The notes: generated by a model not told the origin, from the letters alone. A stretch of DNA of 64,000 nt from JAFGRU01 sp963665915 (GCA_963665915.2 CAXXSG010000002.1:62001-126000); one strand, 5' to 3'. Counted from the stretch's first letter, positions 8,725-17,595 are shown. Program-made: numbers and translations.

Positions 8725-10362
8725 TTAGTTGGTGGGCTGATCCGTGGGCGGTGCGCTGTTCTCAAACGCCGTCGGCGCTAACACGTTCACCTGCAAGCGC
8801 ATCTGCGGCAGCGGCTCTTCTGCGGATTCGGCATCACTGGCCGGCGGGGCGGACTGCACCTGTGAGTTCAGCACGTAGAACACGTTTTGTACCTGCGTCT
8901 CGAAGTTGTAAACCAGATTGTCGATCGCTACGACCAGCGGGTCGCGCTCCGCCTCTTGCGTGGTTGGCGGCGGCGTTTCGCATGGCAACCCCAACGACAC
9001 GTCTCCGATCGTCGGTTGGCGAGCTGCATCGTACGCCGCGTTCTCCTTTTCGGTCGACTTGTCCTGGTCTTCCGTCACGCCGTGCGCCCGTCTTGCCGCG
9101 TACGCGTAAACCCGGTCGTCCTTGAGTTCGCCTTCGGTGATTTCTCGTCGTGCCGTCGCCCCTCGCCCGGCTGACCGAACCTCCGCCTCAGGTTTGCTTT
9201 CTTCCGCGACAGCGCCGCTTGGCGTGGCCGGCGCCATGCGCCCGCCCCAGGCGAGGCTCGGGGCTGGCATTTCCTGCGGCTCGGCCTCTTCCACCCAATC
9301 GTTACTGACCGGCAGCGAGTTCTGTGCCATGATCTGCTGTACTTGTGGGAAACTCTGCGGGCGGAACGTCATCGCCACCTGTACGTTCTGTGGCGCCTGC
9401 GCCTCCAGATCGACCAACAGCGCCTGCATTTTCTCCGGCGGCAGATCGATCACCACGTTCTGCGTGATCAGGGTCTCGTTTGCACGCCAATTGTTCTCGG
9501 TCAATGCCGACATGTCTTCGCTGCCGGCCAGACCGCCGCGTCCGCCTCGATTGATGATCACGCCTTGCGTTTGCGACAAACGCTGCCAGCGCTCCAGCGT
9601 TTCCATGCTCGAGACGTACTCTTTTTCCGATTGCGGCGAAACCGTGATTTCTACTGCGGGGGTGTCGCTGTCGATGGACGTTGGCTGTGCGGCGACCCAA
9701 GCTTCAGGCTCTGCCGCATACGGTTTTGACGCTATGTCCGTATTGCTCGTGTCCAGCGCCAGGGCATCGGTTGGCTCCGCGAGATTGGAATTGTCGGCAT
9801 AGCCCAATGCCCGCAACCGGTCCATCTTGGCATCCGGCTGCGCCGCAAGCCTCTCTGCCTTGGACCCGGCCATGGCGACCGCGGGAGCCGCCGCATCGGC
9901 GTCCCTGGCCGGCATCTCGGCCAGTGTGTTCGGCGTCGCGGCGCCAGCAGTCCCGTTTGGCGGGGCCTTTGCGAACTCAGCCTGGTCGGCGGCCGGCGTC
10001 GAATCCGACGTCGGGCCATGCAGCACCATCCACCCCGCAAACGCACAGGCGAAAATCACCGCCGCCGAACCGCTGATTCGCCACACGATTCTCCACACCG
10101 CACCCGAACTACGGACCGGCCGTTCGAGCAACGCCTGTCGCTCGGAGCTTTTCGCCGCTTGGCGGGCGAAATCAACCGGCGCCTTCATCCGCGGCAGCGT
10201 GCCCAGCGACTCGGAAACCGTGTGCAGATCCGCCAGCATCCGCCGAGCCTCTTCTGACTCCGCGAGAATGTGTTCGATCTCTGCGGCGCGCTGCGGCTCC
10301 AGTTCGCCATCGAGATACGCCGAGAGATCAGCGCCAAGTTGTTCCTTATCAGCCGACGCCAA
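8725..10362 (-). CDS. Probable membrane anti-sigma factor for the adjacent ECF sigma
   Basis: The N-terminus (LSAYLDGELEP, then helices) is that of anti-sigma proteins, but the HxxxCxxC zinc motif is missing. One transmembrane helix follows at about residues 92-115 (SGSAAVIFACAFAGWMVL). The remaining 430 or so residues are an Ala/Pro/Asp-rich, low-complexity extracytoplasmic region. I choose the TTG at 10362 because AGGAG lies seven bases upstream; a GTG at 10392 is possible. Either start overlaps the end of the sigma gene (14 or 44 bases), which suggests translational coupling. Role inferred from position and N-terminal shape: it would hold the sigma factor inactive until an envelope signal arrives. 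Confidence 0.7.
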   Translation of the reverse strand: MASADKEQLGADLSAYLDGELEPQRAAEIEHILAESEEARRMLADLHTVSESLGTLPRMKAPVDFARQAAKSSERQALLERPVRSSGAVWRIVWRISGSAAVIFACAFAGWMVLHGPTSDSTPAADQAEFAKAPPNGTAGAATPNTLAEMPARDADAAAPAVAMAGSKAERLAAQPDAKMDRLRALGYADNSNLAEPTDALALDTSNTDIASKPYAAEPEAWVAAQPTSIDSDTPAVEITVSPQSEKEYVSSMETLERWQRLSQTQGVIINRGGRGGLAGSEDMSALTENNWRANETLITQNVVIDLPPEKMQALLVDLEAQAPQNVQVAMTFRPQSFPQVQQIMAQNSLPVSNDWVEEAEPQEMPAPSLAWGGRMAPATPSGAVAEESKPEAEVRSAGRGATARREITEGELKDDRVYAYAARRAHGVTEDQDKSTEKENAAYDAARQPTIGDVSLGLPCETPPPTTQEAERDPLVVAIDNLVYNFETQVQNVFYVLNSQVQSAPPASDAESAEEPLPQMRLQVNVLAPTAFENSAPPTDQPTN

Positions 10363-10957
10363 CTTCAGGCTCCTGCTGTTCCAGAATCTCACGCAGCATG
10401 CTTCGTCCGCGAAAGATCCTACTCTTCACGGTGCCGATCGGCACCTCCAATACGTCCGCAATCGCCGCGTAGTCGAGCCCCTCGACGTCCCGCAGCACAA
10501 CCGCGGCCCGAAACTCGTCATCAAGCTGCGCCAGTGCAGCCTCTAGCCGTTCGTGCAACTCGGCCTGCTGGGCCGCCTGGCTAGGCTCTTGTTCCGTATT
10601 CTGATCGGGCGGGTCGAACTCCCGTCCGTTTTCGTCATCGAAATGCCGCAGCGACAGCGTCGGCCGCCGGCTGCGCGACCGATGGTGCGACAAGGTCACA
10701 TTCACCGCGATGCGATACAGCCAGGTGAAGAAGGTTGCTCGCACCTCGAAGCGGGGCAGGGCCTCGATCGCCCGCAGAAAAGCGGATTGGGTCAGATCGA
10801 GCGCGTCCGCATGATTCCGGCACATTCGGTAACAGACGTTGTACACGCGATCCTGGTATTTCGAGACCAATTCCGACAGCGCCGCCGGGTCACCACGTTG
10901 GGCCCGCGTCACGAGTACGGTGTCAGTCGAAATCTCGTCGGTCTTCTCGGCTACCAT
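10349..10957 (-). CDS. ECF-type RNA polymerase sigma factor
   Basis: A 202-residue sigma-70 protein with region 2 (LVSKYQDRVYNVCYRMCRN, then ALDLTQSAFLRAIEALPRF and TFFTWLYRIAVN) and region 4 (LDDEFRAAVVLRDVEGLDYA, then VPIGTVKSRIFRGRSML). Regions 1 and 3 are absent, as in ECF sigmas, and the linker between regions 2 and 4 is acidic and Gln-rich. ATG at 10957 is used; a TTG at 10993 would add twelve residues. It is followed by an overlapping gene with an anti-sigma-like N-terminus, the usual arrangement for envelope-stress ECF systems. Targets cannot be read from this window. Confidence 0.92.
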   Translation of the reverse strand: MVAEKTDEISTDTVLVTRAQRGDPAALSELVSKYQDRVYNVCYRMCRNHADALDLTQSAFLRAIEALPRFEVRATFFTWLYRIAVNVTLSHHRSRSRRPTLSLRHFDDENGREFDPPDQNTEQEPSQAAQQAELHERLEAALAQLDDEFRAAVVLRDVEGLDYAAIADVLEVPIGTVKSRIFRGRSMLREILEQQEPEVGVG

Positions 10958-11128
10958 GTTTCCGACACAAGGTCTGACGTCGGCGGTCCGCAAAAGTTCC
11001 CGGATCGCTCCCTGCGCATATTATCGCCACTTAGTGATACAAATGCGACCGGAAGTGGTTTCCCCCAATTCGCCGATTCCCCGAGAGAAGTATGTCACTG
11101 CGGATGAGTGGTGCGTATCCCGGCCCGC

Positions 11129-11572
11129 CTACTCCATCGGCAGCGGACTATCAAAGAGCCGCATGCTCAGCGCGTCCAATCGCTTGCGGAAACCCTTGTC
11201 CGGCCCGGCTTTCAGCAGGGGGGAGGCGGCCTGTGCCAGATTCGCCGGCGAAAGCAACATCGCCGCGGCGGGGTCCATCGTCGTGGCCCGCGCAATGCGC
11301 TGCAAGTCGCGGCGATCTTCTTCGCTCAGCCCGAGCAGATCGACCGCCAGCGTGAGAAAGTCAATCTGCGGTTCTTCTTCACGCGGCGCCTCGCGATTGA
11401 GATAGCGTGCCGCAACCAGAAGCAACACGATGAACCCGACCACGCCGACCCCCAACGCGACGTATTCGCCCGTACCCGGTCCGGTGTTCAGCGCATCGCT
11501 GATCGAACGCAGCAGCGGATTGGCCGGTGCCGGGGGAAGCTCCATCGGTTGCGATGCCAGCAGGTTCATCAT
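11129..11572 (-). CDS. Single-pass membrane protein coupled to the HEAT-like gene
   Basis: A 147-residue protein not recognised as a named family. It has a Pro-rich N-terminus, one transmembrane segment at about 39-60 (VALGVGVVGFIVLLLVAARY) and an acidic, helical cytoplasmic part. Its ATG overlaps the TGA of the upstream gene in an ATGA junction (11569-11572), so the two are almost certainly translated together and may act together. It has no Cys, so no metal or disulfide role is suggested. A 171-base gap separates it from the ECF sigma gene downstream, which may have its own promoter there, although I see no convincing hexamers. Confidence 0.75.
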   Translation of the reverse strand: MMNLLASQPMELPPAPANPLLRSISDALNTGPGTGEYVALGVGVVGFIVLLLVAARYLNREAPREEEPQIDFLTLAVDLLGLSEEDRRDLQRIARATTMDPAAAMLLSPANLAQAASPLLKAGPDKGFRKRLDALSMRLFDSPLPME

Positions 11573-13311
11573 GATTCTTCGTCGCCCTCCGTCGTTGCTG
11601 CCGGCACTTCGGTGCTCTCGCCGCCGTAGACCTCACGCAGCAGACCACGCACGCGCCCGACCAGTTCCTCGCTGTCGTTGGGAGCGTTGCCGGTGGCCAG
11701 TTGTTCGAGCGACGCCCGCAACTCGCGCCGGGCCGTGTCCGTCGTGCCATGTGCCGCAGCGTCGTGCGCTATCGGCGACCGTGGATTCGCCGGAGCCGGC
11801 CGCCGCGAGACCGTTCGCACCAGCGTCTGCGCCAGGTTGCGAATGCCCTCGATTGGATCGTTGAACATCTCCTGCAAGTCGTGACGGAAACGCAACGCCA
11901 ACTCTTCCGTGCTGATGACCTGCAACACCAGGATGCGGTCGCGCGGGTCGGGTGAGTGCATATACGACCGCAATCGCTCGTGCCAGATGTGGGCGTGCTC
12001 GCGCAACGCCGCGATGAACTCCGCGCGCTCGTTCGGGTTCGTACGCCGGCATACCTGCCACAGCATCGTGCAGTCGCCTTCGATCTCGTCGATCGATTCC
12101 TGGTCCACGGCGTCATTGGGGCCCATCGGCGGCAGGGGCCCGCCCGACGTCCCGTCCGACAGTACGCACCAGCGCGCGAATGATGCCAGCGGCGACGCAC
12201 TCTCCGCCACTTCTTTCAGCAGCGCCCGTGCTCCGTCGCTGTCGATTTCCGCCAGCGCATACACCGCCGCCCGATGTACGCGATCATCCGCCGACTTCAG
12301 CCAGCCCGACAGGAGTGCCGTCTTCTCGCACTCGCGGAAACCCGCCTGCGAGACCCAGCGCGGCGCGTTTGGCCGCAACTCGGGATCAATGTCGCTCAGG
12401 TCCAGTTTGCACTGCGTGAACCACGGCGGGCTCTGCACGAAAGCCAATCCGCGGCAGATCGCCGGATCTTTGAGCAGGTCGTCTTCTCGCAAGAGCGCTT
12501 CGAGGTGCTCGCGTGAGCGCCAGTTCGCCAGCGCCGTAACGGCCGGATCACGCCAACCCTTGTGCTGCAATGCCGTGACCAGGAAGTAGGCCGCCCGGGC
12601 GTTGTCCCAGGTCGGCAGGTTCTCGGCCAGCATCGCTCCGGCCCGCGAGCGCCGATTCGCCAGCAGGTTCCACAACGAATCGCCCAGATCACGCGCCAGC
12701 CAGACCGCCGTCTCCAGTACTTCGGTCCGCCGGTGTAGATCAAACGTCCGCAACGCCTCACCCTGTGCCAGCGACAACTGATAGCGCACGTCGCGATATG
12801 CCCGGCGGGCATCCTCGTCGTCCGGCTGCGGCGTGTCAGTCAGGAAGCGGTCGACCAGCTTCCGCCACACTTGCCCAGCCAGCGCCCGCACCTTCGGCTG
12901 CGAGTCGCGCAATACATTCGGAATCAGGTATGCCAGCTTGGAGTGTGGGGCGTCGTCCAGGGCCAGCAGCGCGTTCGTTCGCGGCTCCGTTGCCGTCGTC
13001 CGCAGTGCCAGTGCAATCCCGCCCTGAAACAGCTCGTCATTATCGTGAATGGTTTTTTTAATATTCGGCGCAAGCCGCTCATACTGACCGATAAGTGCCG
13101 CCCACGACGCATCCTTGGCGCGCGTCAACAGTACATTGACGATCCGCTCGGCCCAGGCGGGTTCCGCATGCTCCAACGCCGTGGCAAAAACGCGATCGCA
13201 CGCCGGCGCCGGGCCTTGCGCAAGCCAGTCATATAGACGGTCTACGAGGCGCATAGATTCTCGGTCATCATGCAGCATTTGTTTGCCTAACCTATAAGCT
13301 GTCTGCGTCAT
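11569..13311 (-). CDS. HEAT-repeat-like helical protein
   Basis: About 580 residues, nearly all helix-forming, with pieces that look like HEAT/PBS repeats: PKVRALAGQVWRKLVDRF, DDRVHRAAVYALAEIDSDGA and DPIEGIRNLAQTLVRTVSRR. No catalytic motif, signal peptide or membrane helix is visible, so a cytoplasmic scaffold or binding role is the most that can be inferred. The start is ATG 13311 (TQTAYRLGKQML); an ATG six codons upstream is equally possible and neither has a strong ribosome-binding site. It forms a two-gene unit with the membrane protein at 11129-11572 through an ATGA overlap, and is divergent from pyrD with 113 bases between the starts. Confidence 0.7.
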   Translation of the reverse strand: MTQTAYRLGKQMLHDDRESMRLVDRLYDWLAQGPAPACDRVFATALEHAEPAWAERIVNVLLTRAKDASWAALIGQYERLAPNIKKTIHDNDELFQGGIALALRTTATEPRTNALLALDDAPHSKLAYLIPNVLRDSQPKVRALAGQVWRKLVDRFLTDTPQPDDEDARRAYRDVRYQLSLAQGEALRTFDLHRRTEVLETAVWLARDLGDSLWNLLANRRSRAGAMLAENLPTWDNARAAYFLVTALQHKGWRDPAVTALANWRSREHLEALLREDDLLKDPAICRGLAFVQSPPWFTQCKLDLSDIDPELRPNAPRWVSQAGFRECEKTALLSGWLKSADDRVHRAAVYALAEIDSDGARALLKEVAESASPLASFARWCVLSDGTSGGPLPPMGPNDAVDQESIDEIEGDCTMLWQVCRRTNPNERAEFIAALREHAHIWHERLRSYMHSPDPRDRILVLQVISTEELALRFRHDLQEMFNDPIEGIRNLAQTLVRTVSRRPAPANPRSPIAHDAAAHGTTDTARRELRASLEQLATGNAPNDSEELVGRVRGLLREVYGGESTEVPAATTEGDEES

Positions 13312-13424
13312 GACAGCACTGCGGTACATTCATCGGCCTGAATCTTGCGTGAGGTGATCAAGAACGTCAGCGGTGTTTGCCCGTCGGCGTTGACAACGTC
13401 CGAGAACGGCAGCATCCTGCCGCC

Positions 13425-14489
13425 ATGACTTCATCGCCCACCGCCGACGATCCGCGTTTGGCCGTCAGTCTGGCCGGCCTGACGCTGCGCAATCCGATGC
13501 TGACCGCCTCCGGCACCTGCGGCTACGGCCCGGAGTACGACGGCCTGCTCGATTACGGCCAGCTTGGCGGCTTCACCACCAAGAGCGTGACCCTGCACGA
13601 ACGTCCGGGAAATGAGCCGCATCGCATCGCCGAAGTTCGCGGCGGCATCCTCAACGCGATCGGTCTGGCCAACGTCGGCCTCGATCGGTTCCTGGCCGAG
13701 AAGATCCCGTTCATCCGCAGCATGCCCACGCAGGTGTTTGTGAACGTCGCCGGTCACTCCTTAGATGACTACGTGCAGGTTGCCGCCGCGATCGATGAGC
13801 AGGATTGCATCGCCGGGATTGAACTCAACGTCTCGTGCCCGAACGTCTCTGACGGCCTGATGTTCGGCACCGATGCCAAGCTGTTGCGTCAACTCGTGCA
13901 GGCCGTACGCGATGTGGTTCGCCACGGCGTGCTGGTTGTGAAGCTTTCGCCGAACGTGACCGACATCACGGAGTTCGCCCGGGCGGCGATCGATGGGGGG
14001 GCACAGGTACTCAGTCTGATCAACACGTATGTCGGCATGAGCATCGACACGCGCACGCGCCGGCCGCGTTTGGCCAACGTCACCGGCGGTCTGAGCGGCC
14101 CAGCGATTCGCCCGCTCGCGGTGTACAACATTCACCGTGTCTATCGCGAAGTGGCCCACGCCGCCGGCGTGCCGATTATTGGAATGGGCGGCGTCGAAAC
14201 CGTCCGCGACGCGATCGAATTGATGCTCGCCGGCGCCAGCGCCATTGCCGTCGGCACAGCCCTGTTCATCAACCCCGCCACGCCGGTGAAGATCGCCCAC
14301 GATCTGGCAAAGTACCTCGACGAACAGGGCCTCCAAAACGTAACCGACCTGACCGGTGCCGCGGACCTGACCAGCGCCTCCGACCTGGCCAGGGCCGTGG
14401 ACCTGACCAGTACCGCCGACCCGACCAGCGCCGTGGACCTGACCAGCGCCGCCAACCCGACCAGCGCCGCCAAACTCCCCAAGAAGTAG
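13425..14489 (+). CDS. pyrD: Dihydroorotate dehydrogenase (class 1B catalytic subunit)
   Basis: An FMN barrel enzyme that oxidises dihydroorotate to orotate. Seen: LTLRNPMLTASGTCGYG at the N-terminus, a lid with Cys as catalytic base in NVSCPNVSDG near residue 138 (class 1; class 2 uses Ser), VKLSPNVTDI near 168, and phosphate-binding GMGGVETVRDAIELMLAGAS near 252. A Cys base in this lid is typical of the PyrDB type, which pairs with PyrK; no pyrK is in this window. Residues past about 307 form a 45-residue DLTSA-type tail encoded by a 15-bp tandem repeat, absent from normal PyrD. ATG 13425 is chosen since the frame upstream lacks family features. Confidence 0.93.
   Translation: MTSSPTADDPRLAVSLAGLTLRNPMLTASGTCGYGPEYDGLLDYGQLGGFTTKSVTLHERPGNEPHRIAEVRGGILNAIGLANVGLDRFLAEKIPFIRSMPTQVFVNVAGHSLDDYVQVAAAIDEQDCIAGIELNVSCPNVSDGLMFGTDAKLLRQLVQAVRDVVRHGVLVVKLSPNVTDITEFARAAIDGGAQVLSLINTYVGMSIDTRTRRPRLANVTGGLSGPAIRPLAVYNIHRVYREVAHAAGVPIIGMGGVETVRDAIELMLAGASAIAVGTALFINPATPVKIAHDLAKYLDEQGLQNVTDLTGAADLTSASDLARAVDLTSTADPTSAVDLTSAANPTSAAKLPKK
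14345..14475 (+). repeat. 15-bp tandem repeat in the 3' end of pyrD
   Basis: About eight or nine imperfect copies of a GACCTGACCAGCGCC-like unit encode DLTGAADLTSASDLARAVDL and the similar residues that follow. The unit length is a multiple of three, so copy-number changes would keep the frame. The array lies just before the pyrD stop. Confidence 0.8.
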
Positions 14490-14977
14490 CGGCCCGCGAT
14501 TTCACCCCAGCGGCCGACGATTTCGGGGCAGTACCATTCCAAAGGTAGCGGCCGGGCTCCGTACCGGCCGGCCGTTGCAGTTGTCGTTGTCCTTATCTTT
14601 GTCGTTGCTCTTGCCGTTGCCGTTGCAGCGGCCAAGCGCTGCTCGGCCGTAGATGCTCAGTCAGCCTCACTCGCCCACCGATCCCGCAACGCAAAGCCGC
14701 CGACCGCAAGCAGCTCGGTACCAGCCGGCCCGAACAACATGTCCACGTTCGCTCCAAATGACTCAACGCAATCCCGGACCCAGGCGTGAACGCCGTTCAT
14801 TCGACTAATTCGCGTTCTTATCGCCTCGTTCGGATCTAAACCGCCATGATTCTCGGCGAATCCTGACCTCAAGGATGTACAATGCAGAGCATGCCGAAGC
14901 CCGCTTCGGGGGGGGAGTGCGTATCTCCTGGGGGCGAGCTTCGAATAACTCGTTTCCGAATCAAGAGGGAGGCACAC
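14490..14977. other. Intergenic stretch with a repeat fragment and a hexamer microsatellite
   Basis: Contains one copy of the GCGGCCGGGCTCCGTACCGG element near 14550, then a degenerate GTTGYC-type hexamer run at about 14574-14630, and a GCTCGGCCGTAG end. On the minus strand a 47-codon frame (14657-14800, start MNGVHAWVRDCVES) reads rather protein-like but has no ribosome-binding site, so I do not call it. Confidence 0.5.
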
Positions 14978-15067
14978 ATGTTCAGCCTGGGTGACTTGTT
15001 CCGCAATCTGGCAATCGTCATCGCAATTCTGTTCTTCTCGCTGGTGGTTTCCCCCGTGTTTACGTAG
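14978..15067 (+). CDS. 29-residue single-pass membrane protein
   Basis: A tiny gene with a strong ribosome-binding site (AGAGGGAGG, five to six bases before the ATG). The product begins MFSLGDLFRNLAI and continues as one hydrophobic helix (LAIVIAILFFSLVVSPVFT), that is, almost nothing but a membrane anchor with a short amphipathic lead. It is followed 54 bases later by a strong terminator, so it looks like a complete transcription unit. The family is not recognised. Small membrane peptides often act as regulators of larger membrane proteins, but nothing here names a partner. Confidence 0.6.
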   Translation: MFSLGDLFRNLAIVIAILFFSLVVSPVFT

Positions 15068-15119
15068 ATGACTTGGCCGCCGATCCGAAAGCGCGCTTGG
15101 CACAATCTCAGCGCAAAAA

Positions 15120-15158
15120 GAACGGGCGGGCATGCCGTTGGCAGTGCCCGCCCGTTTC
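15120..15158. terminator. Bidirectional intrinsic terminator
   Basis: A perfect 11-bp stem, ACGGGCGGGCA (15122-15132) with TGCCCGCCCGT (15145-15155), has a 12-base loop. It is flanked by AAAAAG on the left and TTTCGTTT on the right, so it can work on both strands. It sits between the small membrane-protein gene (+) and the PEP-CTERM gene (-), which converge on it. Confidence 0.85.
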
Positions 15159-15201
15159 GTTTGCTGCAATCGCCTTGCGGCGGAAAGCTACTGCTTGCTG
15201 C

Positions 15202-15927
15202 TTAGCGACGGCGGATCAGCGTCAGGGCGCCGAGGGCCAGCAGGATGGCCGAGGCCGGCTCGGGGACGTACGTGCCGTTGAAGTTGATGTCGTCGAGCTG
15301 GTAGCCAACCTGGTAGCTGTAGCTGGTCATCGCGAAGCGAAGGCTCGCGCTTTGCCAGTCATCCGGGATATCGAACGTGAAGTTGTTCCAGGCGTATTGG
15401 CCGTAGGTGTCGTGCGCGGTGGTCCAGTCGGCGCCCATCCAGTCGGCCAGCATGAGCTGCGTGCCGACTTCGTTCTCGACCCAGATCTGGATGCCTTCGG
15501 TCGACTCGGCAACGTCGTACAGGAACTTGAACGCGTAGGACAGCTCGACGTCCGCATAATCCGAGACGTCCACAGTCTCGATCTCGAGCGTGATCGTGCC
15601 CATGTTCTGCTCGTTTTCGTACGAGCCGTTGCCCGTGTTGTTGTAGTAGTCGCAGACGCCGATGTAGTCGCCGCTGGCGTCGCGGCCGGCTTCGTCACCT
15701 TCGAAGTAGCTTTCGATGCCGAGCTCGGTGGCGCTGCCATCAAAGCGGACAGCCAGATCACCGGCATAGTTCTGCAGGTAGTGCGAACCGACGCCACGGT
15801 GGTGGTAGGTGGTGCCGTCCGACAGAAGCTGGGCTTCTTCGAATCCGGTGCCGGCGATCCACTCGGCATTGGCAGCCGAGGTGAGCGCCATAACAGTGAC
15901 GATCGTAAACAGGGCAAACTTCTGCAT
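15202..15927 (-). CDS. Secreted PEP-CTERM protein
   Basis: A 241-residue protein with a signal peptide (QKFALFTIVTVMALTSAANA) and a C-terminal sorting tail (VPEPASAILLALGALTLIRR): the Pro-Glu-Pro motif, a hydrophobic helix and basic residues. In known systems this tail is recognised by an exosortase for export to the cell surface or extracellular matrix. The middle part is beta-rich and acidic, with no catalytic motif that I recognise; IGVCDYYNN contains the only Cys of the mature domain. The start ATG at 15927 has GGAGGAG about nine bases upstream. It converges on the terminator at 15120-15158. Confidence 0.88.
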   Translation of the reverse strand: MQKFALFTIVTVMALTSAANAEWIAGTGFEEAQLLSDGTTYHHRGVGSHYLQNYAGDLAVRFDGSATELGIESYFEGDEAGRDASGDYIGVCDYYNNTGNGSYENEQNMGTITLEIETVDVSDYADVELSYAFKFLYDVAESTEGIQIWVENEVGTQLMLADWMGADWTTAHDTYGQYAWNNFTFDIPDDWQSASLRFAMTSYSYQVGYQLDDINFNGTYVPEPASAILLALGALTLIRRR

Positions 15928-16266
15928 CTTAAATCTCCTCCAACCTTTTCGGTCCGCCGCGCAACCGACCGGGAACACCCCGCGCCGGTCTGAACGGTTC
16001 GCGCGACTCCTGAATCGCGGTCACTGTCACACGCGACGAGTACTGCGGACGTGGGCGGAACGGCCACCCAACGCGATGCTTATACACTTCTCGCGCTCAC
16101 GATCAGCCGCCTTCGCGTTAATTCCGGATTAAATCGCAGACGCTTTCGATGGGAAAGAACAAAGGGGGGCCAAGGCCGCAGGTGTGGTACAGGCTAATAG
16201 CCTGTGCGGCGGTGGTGCTGGCCTCTGATCGTGTCCCGGTGGCGGCGAGGTTCCGTGCGGCTCGGC
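15928..16266. other. Intergenic stretch with an upstream region and a palindromic repeat
   Basis: The left part is the leader of the PEP-CTERM gene. Near 16186-16206 is a copy of the ACAGGCTAATAGCCTGT palindrome that recurs through the window, followed by the usual TGCGGCGGTGGTGCTGGCC and CTCTGA remnants. No gene is supported. Confidence 0.5.
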
Positions 16267-17157
16267 TCAAACGGTATGTCCGCGCCCGCCTAGTTGCGTA
16301 TAGAGCGCTCGTGGAATGTCCACAGGGCCGCCGAGCTGGCTGGCCGCGGTCTTTGTGCGGCCATGTCTGGTCTTCGTCGCCTTTACCTCAAATACCGCCA
16401 GCGCGGTTGTCTCAGAGCATTTTCCGCAAACCCAGGCGTCGAGCCGCAGTGTGGGAGTGGTGTCGGCCTCCGCGATCGAGAGCGTTGCCAGCGGCGACAG
16501 ATCTCCGCTCTCGAGGCGTGCTCGATCCTCCGGCGTCTCGGGCGGTGTGAGGACGCGCAACGTCTCGTGTAGCCGCGCCCATTGCCCGCAGCGCTCGCAG
16601 AAGACGCGCTGGTTGGTCGTATCCCTGGCAAAGAACGTTGCGACCGTCAAAATGATGAGCGTTTCGGCGAACCATTGGGCCCAGGCGGCCAGACCGGTCG
16701 CTTTCGACGCCCGCAGTTGCCAACCACGCCCGTTGATTGCGACGAGTTCGTGCCAGATCCGTGCCGGATTCAGCACAAAACCTAGCAGCGAGTCATCCGC
16801 GGCCAGATTCCCCTCACGCTGCAAGACGGCCAGTACAAATGTCGCGGCGATGCAGTAGAGCGTGCCTAATGCGACCAGGAACGTCACGGTCACGAGGAAC
16901 GCCGGCGCGCGGCAATGCGCCCACAGGCACGTCCAACTCGTGCCAAACGCCACCCCCAAACCGCACAGTACCGCGAGTGCCAGCGTGAAGATCCCGTGCA
17001 GCGGGTTGTACGCCGTCGCGAAACCGTAAGAAACGCCCAGTACAATCGCGAGCACCAGTCCGGCGATCGGGGCGATCAGAGGTGCTGTGCCCAGCCGGCC
17101 GGAATGCTCGTGGCGGCGGCCTTGCCCGAGAAGTAAAGTCAACTCGTCAGCACTCAT
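16267..17157 (-). CDS. Multi-pass membrane protein with C-terminal CxxC pairs
   Basis: About 296 residues, family not recognised. Four hydrophobic segments are visible: APIAGLVLAIVLGVSYGFA, GIFTLALAVLCGLGVAFG, FLVTVTFLVALGTLYCIA and WFAETLIILTVATFFA. After the last one comes a soluble domain with two CxxC pairs, FCERCGQW and VCGKCSET, which could form a zinc ribbon in the cytoplasm. The ATG at 17157 is preferred because AAAGGG lies six bases before it; an ATG two codons upstream is too close to that site. The frame further upstream runs through a dispersed repeat and is not coding. Confidence 0.7.
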   Translation of the reverse strand: MSADELTLLLGQGRRHEHSGRLGTAPLIAPIAGLVLAIVLGVSYGFATAYNPLHGIFTLALAVLCGLGVAFGTSWTCLWAHCRAPAFLVTVTFLVALGTLYCIAATFVLAVLQREGNLAADDSLLGFVLNPARIWHELVAINGRGWQLRASKATGLAAWAQWFAETLIILTVATFFARDTTNQRVFCERCGQWARLHETLRVLTPPETPEDRARLESGDLSPLATLSIAEADTTPTLRLDAWVCGKCSETTALAVFEVKATKTRHGRTKTAASQLGGPVDIPRALYTQLGGRGHTV

Positions 17158-17260
17158 CGTCATCCCTTTACGCACCGATTGTACTGCAACGACAAAATAT
17201 CCCATACCGGTCAGCGACCCACTGTGGAACCGGTCTCTGACCGGCGTGTCTGGGAACAAT

Positions 17261-17433
17261 CTCTGACCGGTCCTTTGTAGCGGCCGGGCTCCGTACCGGC
17301 CGTTGGTGGCCAAGCGGCCATGATGCGCCAATACTGCTTGATCTATCGTCTCTGCACGATTATCGCCAAGCCGATCCCGCCTTGAGTCAGCACGTGGGAG
17401 TGACTGCTCCTTAACAGTCGCGGTTCTGAATTG
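17261..17433 (-). repeat. Dispersed intergenic repeat, copy upstream of VOC gene
   Basis: A 173-base element. On the plus strand it starts CTCTGACCGGTCCTTTGTAG, then has the hairpin CGGCCGGGCTCCGTACCGGC, and ends in the conserved core CTGCTCCTTAACAGTCGCGG followed by TTCTGAATTG. A copy with only two mismatches lies 941 bases downstream at 18202-18374 in the same orientation. The remaining gap (17434-17595) holds a CAGGCTATTGGCCTGTG palindrome at about 17530 and a C/T-rich CCCTCGGCCCCTGGCTCC run. Confidence 0.85.
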
Positions 17434-17595
17434 GGGGTCGCGCTGCGAAACATTCGTCCTCCGCGCCGCGTTGCCCTAAAGGGCGGGGCCCCCAGATGCC
17501 CACCGGTCAGAGACCGTTGCCACAAGCGCACAGGCTATTGGCCTGTGCCGCCCCTGGCCCCCTCGGCCCCTGGCTCCTCGAGCCCTTGCCTCTCT

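Noticed and set aside
14657..14800. Protein-like 47-codon frame on the minus strand
   Set aside because: No ribosome-binding site, no family, and located in a gap of repeats; too weak to call.
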